Assembly (NCBI GenBank): GCA_020809425.1
Contig: JAGGDC010000001.1
Span: forward strand, 1,116,001 to 1,180,000
Reading direction: 5' to 3'
Length of the DNA: 64,000 bases
From: Candidatus Synoicihabitans palmerolidicus
GTDB lineage: Bacteria > Verrucomicrobiota > Verrucomicrobiia > Opitutales > Opitutaceae
Of this stretch, positions 61,247-64,000 are shown in pieces. The position numbers and the translations under genes were made by a program. The stretch's first letter is position 1, and each line of letters starts with the position of its first letter. The notes under the pieces were generated by a model. It was not told the origin of the DNA and made no database searches. It worked only from the letters and a program-made list of their open reading frames with translations.

Positions 61247-61450
61247 GAGGTAGGAACGGGAACGTGAGTGCTTCAGCGGTCGCTGACAACGCACAAGACC
61301 GACGCAGTTGGGGCGGAGAATAAAACGCTGGCATCTGAGTTTTATGATGCTGGCTTGCGCCGCTCACTCAAGCCGCTTTTGGTTCGAACCGGGCATGAAA
61401 TCAATTGGGCAACACCGACAGTATATCGTAGGAGGTCAGGATTGCGCCTG

Positions 61451-62050
61451 ATGAGTGGTAAATCGGAATCTCTGGCGGCGGGGAGCTTGATATTGGCTTC
61501 GGCGTCACCTCGGCGGCGAGAGTTGTTGGCCTCACTGGGAGTTGCTTTTCACATCGTCACGGCCGACGTGGTGGAGCATGAGGACCCCAGCACCGATTCG
61601 CGCGAAATGGTGGCGCACAATGCGGCCCTCAAGGCGGATTGGGTCGCGAACAGGCACCCCGAGTGCTGGGTATTAGGGGCGGATACGACCGTTTTTCTGG
61701 ACGACCATGCTTTGAACAAACCGGCTGATCTCCTCGAGGCGCGGACGATGTTGCGTAGGTTGAGCGGTCGAACTCACACGGTGTTTACGGGGCTTGCCAT
61801 TCGTCACTTTGTCAAGAAAGTGCGATTAGATCGAGGAGTGTCGAGTACGGTGCGCTTCAAAGAAATCGATGAGGAAACGATCACGACCTATCTCAACCGG
61901 GTGCATACCTTGGACAAAGCGGGAGGTTATGCGATTCAGGAGGAAGGGGAGTTGATCATCGCGGCGCAGGAAGGCTCTTTTTTTAATATAGTCGGATTGC
62001 CGATCGAAGAGACGAAACAAATTTTGACCGAACTGGGTCTGTTGGCCTGA
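61451..62050 (+). CDS. maf: Maf-family nucleoside triphosphate pyrophosphatase
   Basis: Hydrolyses non-canonical or modified nucleoside triphosphates (dTTP/UTP or m7GTP class) to monophosphates. 199 residues from ATG 61451 (MSGKSESLAAG). The frame extends upstream, but the conserved part LILASASPRRRELLASLGVA starts just after this ATG. Further motifs: WVLGADTTVFLDDHALNKPA with the catalytic Asp and the metal loop, SGRTHTVFTGLAI, and DKAGGYAIQEEGELIIAAQE then GSFFNIVGLPIE. Intact. The divergent nadE gene ends its 5' side 205 bases away. Confidence 0.9.
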   Translation: MSGKSESLAAGSLILASASPRRRELLASLGVAFHIVTADVVEHEDPSTDSREMVAHNAALKADWVANRHPECWVLGADTTVFLDDHALNKPADLLEARTMLRRLSGRTHTVFTGLAIRHFVKKVRLDRGVSSTVRFKEIDEETITTYLNRVHTLDKAGGYAIQEEGELIIAAQEGSFFNIVGLPIEETKQILTELGLLA

Positions 62051-62066
62051 GCTGTTAGTTTATCGT

Positions 62067-63215
62067 ATGCCGTCCGCTGTTCCTCCTCCTTCCAGACATT
62101 CTTCACGTCGCCGCCGACAATCGGCTGCGTTGGGTTGGGTGCGAGGACCTCGCCGTAATACTTCGTTGCGAGCGGGGATCGTCGGAACGATTACCGTCCA
62201 TCTATTGCTAATTTGGTTGGGACCCAAATTTGAGGACCATTTCATGGAAGGACCGGTTTCGACCTATTCGCCCGAGGATCCCAATCGAAACTTATTTGAT
62301 ATCGAGATCATGTCGGACCAGCTGCCGCCCGACACCTACGTCGATGCGAATCCCGGTGCCCCGGACAATCCGCCAGACGAAACGGAGAATTTTTCTGACC
62401 GAAACCAACAGCTCGCCCAAGAAGAGCCCCCTGAGGAAATCGGCGATATGCCTTCGACTGAGGGATTGGAAGATGTCGATTCGACCTCGATCGTGACCGG
62501 AGATGGGGCCGAACCGCTGCCACCTGCAGTCTATGTACCGCCGACCCCGGAGACGGAGAAAGCTGCAGAGGCTCTCGAAGAACAGGAACTGCCAGCTTTG
62601 GCCCAGGATCCCTTGGGTGGCACCGAAGAGCTAATAGGAGACAATGAAGAGAGTTATGGCACGAACATTGTTAAGTTGCCGAAGAACCCACAGGCGAACG
62701 TGACGGAAAAAGTGGAAGGTGTCGACGAACTGGAGCAAGATACTCCCCAAGGGCGTGGACTATACTACCGCCCAGATCCAACGCGCCAGGCGACGCGGCC
62801 AAGCTTGGCCCAATCCCAGATTCAACCGGCGGTTTTTTCAAATTGGGTGGCGGGTGCAGAACACATCGGTGTAGTCGCCCACAATGCGCTGCGTACGACC
62901 TTTGGTGAATATTTCAACCGCATGCTGGGCGTGATCGGTCAAGGTTGGCGCTATGACATCCGGGCCAAGATCGAACGTCGGATGGGGTTCCCACTCGACG
63001 GGAGTCGAGTGATGGTCGCGTTCACGCTGCACAAAGATGGCACCATCACGATCGATAAGGTGGATGGAAATGCAGGCCCTCTATGGGATGGCACCGCGGT
63101 GGAAGCGATTGCCGGGCCGGCTCGATTATCGGATGGGTATGGGGAGTGGCCGGACGATATGCGCGTGATGGGGGGGGATAGCACCCCGATCAAGCTGACT
63201 TTTTATTATCAGTAA
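62067..63215 (+). CDS. TonB-like periplasm-spanning protein
   Basis: 382 residues. After a basic N-terminus a single membrane helix (AGIVGTITVHLLLIWLG) is followed by about 190 residues rich in Pro, Glu and Asp (EEPPEEIGDMPSTEGLEDVD, PPTPETEKAAEALEEQELPA), an extended spacer typical of TonB/TolA. The C-terminal domain contains VIGQGWRYDIRAKIERRMGF, VMVAFTLHKDGTITIDKVDG and a beta-rich end, which matches the TonB C-terminal fold (beta strands around 'v.f.i..dG.i..v.v..sSG'). No exbB or exbD lies next to it. It overlaps closely with the next gene (one base between stop and ATG). Confidence 0.7.
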   Translation: MPSAVPPPSRHSSRRRRQSAALGWVRGPRRNTSLRAGIVGTITVHLLLIWLGPKFEDHFMEGPVSTYSPEDPNRNLFDIEIMSDQLPPDTYVDANPGAPDNPPDETENFSDRNQQLAQEEPPEEIGDMPSTEGLEDVDSTSIVTGDGAEPLPPAVYVPPTPETEKAAEALEEQELPALAQDPLGGTEELIGDNEESYGTNIVKLPKNPQANVTEKVEGVDELEQDTPQGRGLYYRPDPTRQATRPSLAQSQIQPAVFSNWVAGAEHIGVVAHNALRTTFGEYFNRMLGVIGQGWRYDIRAKIERRMGFPLDGSRVMVAFTLHKDGTITIDKVDGNAGPLWDGTAVEAIAGPARLSDGYGEWPDDMRVMGGDSTPIKLTFYYQ

Positions 63216-63216
63216 G

Positions 63217-63981
63217 ATGGAAACCACGCAGGCAGTCTTTGCCTCGTTGGCTCCTCTGGGAAGGAACGTCGCGGTGATCCGGGTTGATGAGTCGGGGCTC
63301 ATCGCCGTGGCAAAACCCCCGGGAATGTTGTCGCACCCCAACAAGAGTGGAGAGGAATCACGCGCATTGTTGAATGCCTCCTACGAATTGAACGGAGAGT
63401 TTTACCGTTGGACCGACTCCCACGGCAAAGAGCGGCGGGCGTGGTTGTTGAATCGGTTGGATTCCGCGACGTCGGGCGTGATGTTGTTGGCCACGAATGA
63501 AGCGTTGGCTCGTCACATACGCATCCTGTTTAAAACCAAACGTATTCAAAAAATGTATGCAGCGCTGGTCTTTGGGCGACCGGCGCAAAAGCGGGAAGTT
63601 TGGCGCGACAAGTTGGCGGTGCACAAAAAGGGAGGACAGATTCGCACTGGCGGGCAGGGGAACAGTCCGGCCGAATCGGAGATGCGGTGGGTGGATACGG
63701 GGCCGCACGCCACGCCGCCACGTAGTCTCATCCAATTGGAGCCCCGCACGGGACGGAGTCACCAATTACGGGTGCAGTGTGCGCAGCGGCATCTACCGAT
63801 TGTGGGTGATGCGACCTATGGAGACTTTCGCTTGAATCGTGAATTGGCCAAGCGCACCGGTGAAAAACGTCTCTGTCTGCACTCGTTTCGCACCAGTTTC
63901 GAATACGAATGGGAAGGGCGCCGGGTTCGCTTCCACGCGGAGGCGCCATTGCCCGCTGAATTCGAGACTCTGCTGCGTTGA
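63217..63981 (+). CDS. RluA-family RNA pseudouridine synthase
   Basis: 254 residues, intact. The catalytic block is LLNRLDSATSGVMLLATNEA; the Asp of RLD is the nucleophile (the more usual HRLD is NRLD here). Other landmarks: GLIAVAKPPGMLSHPNKSG (KPxG motif), RIQKMYAALVFGRPAQKREV and the IQLEPRTGRSHQLRVQCAQR segment with the RTGRxHQLR RNA-binding motif, then IVGDATYGDFRLNRE. Members modify uridines in rRNA or tRNA. It follows the TonB-like gene with one base in between and is probably translationally coupled. Confidence 0.88.
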   Translation: METTQAVFASLAPLGRNVAVIRVDESGLIAVAKPPGMLSHPNKSGEESRALLNASYELNGEFYRWTDSHGKERRAWLLNRLDSATSGVMLLATNEALARHIRILFKTKRIQKMYAALVFGRPAQKREVWRDKLAVHKKGGQIRTGGQGNSPAESEMRWVDTGPHATPPRSLIQLEPRTGRSHQLRVQCAQRHLPIVGDATYGDFRLNRELAKRTGEKRLCLHSFRTSFEYEWEGRRVRFHAEAPLPAEFETLLR

Positions 63982-64000
63982 CAGCGTAGAATGAATCTCC

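Noticed and set aside
61268-61450. A longer Maf protein starting at 61268
   Set aside because: The first 61 residues are not Maf-like, and the conserved SASPRRREL start follows directly after the ATG at 61451.
1-64000. CRISPR array, tRNA or rRNA genes
   Set aside because: No spaced short repeats of CRISPR type and no cloverleaf with a GGTTCGAATCC-like T arm were found by reading; matches such as GGTTCGAACC near 61380 do not fold as tRNA.

Overview
The window most resembles a Verrucomicrobia genome of the family Opitutaceae. The grounds are a moderately high GC content, PEP-CTERM proteins with an exosortase, autotransporter-type beta-strand repeat proteins, a very large hybrid sensor kinase, a gamma-alpha fused 2-oxoacid:ferredoxin oxidoreductase, and the run lysS-lolC-lolD. 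It also looks like a genome under erosion. Seven insertion sequences or their remnants from four families sit among intact housekeeping genes and roughly twenty broken ones. This is what a host-associated, IS-rich, pseudogene-rich opitutacean symbiont would look like (inference). Some single-base homopolymer breaks could instead be assembly errors, but nonsense substitutions, gene fragments at IS edges and a replaced catalytic residue are harder to explain that way.

Layout. 1-3.1 kb: rpiB, a sulfotransferase stump, a DDE element (called IS-X here, copy 1) and a YfbK-like stump. 3.1-6.6 kb: a broken PEP-CTERM beta-strand repeat protein and an ABC permease stump. 6.7-14.1 kb: an ABC exporter, a small lipoprotein, an IS630 copy, lysS, lolC and lolD. 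14.1-16.1 kb: an ISAs1 transposase fused to a DUF4338/DruA domain, with a paired palindromic operator. 16.2-24 kb: a broken DUF885 peptidase, rph, a hybrid histidine kinase carrying two G13 tracts, a WYL regulator and an SRPBCC protein, then a second IS630 copy. 25-32 kb: korB, korA, a lactonase and two CoA-transferases, all interrupted; together they would form a ferredoxin-linked 2-oxoglutarate to succinyl-CoA to succinate route. 32-38.9 kb: tdk, a structured intergenic element, a CLC channel, a methyltransferase, a DoxX protein, a GH26 mannanase and a YheT-like hydrolase whose nucleophile serine is arginine. 39-44.2 kb: a decayed PEP-CTERM/TPR/exosortase cassette flanked by two direct copies of a structured repeat of about 182 bp. 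44.4-53.3 kb: a truncated chemoreceptor, two IS701 copies with crosswise target duplications, a DEAD-box helicase, a HAD phosphatase, a SAM-hydrolase stump and IS-X copy 2. 53.4-61.2 kb: broken response regulator, propeller protein, SpoIVB-type S55 protein, hemL and nadE. 61.4-64 kb: intact maf, a TonB-like gene and an RluA-type gene.

The genes that stay open are mainly translation, RNA processing, lipoprotein export and nucleotide metabolism. Those lost or being lost concern surface-protein sorting, sensing and chemotaxis, extracellular proteins and parts of central and heme metabolism. The points most worth pursuing are the G12-13 tracts (two inside one sensor kinase, one of which sets its reading frame), the repeat family flanking the exosortase cassette, the crossed IS701 target sites, the DUF4338-ISAs1 fusion with its operator pair, the intergenic RNA-like element at 32.8 kb, and a set of in-frame amber codons including one shared by both IS701 copies.
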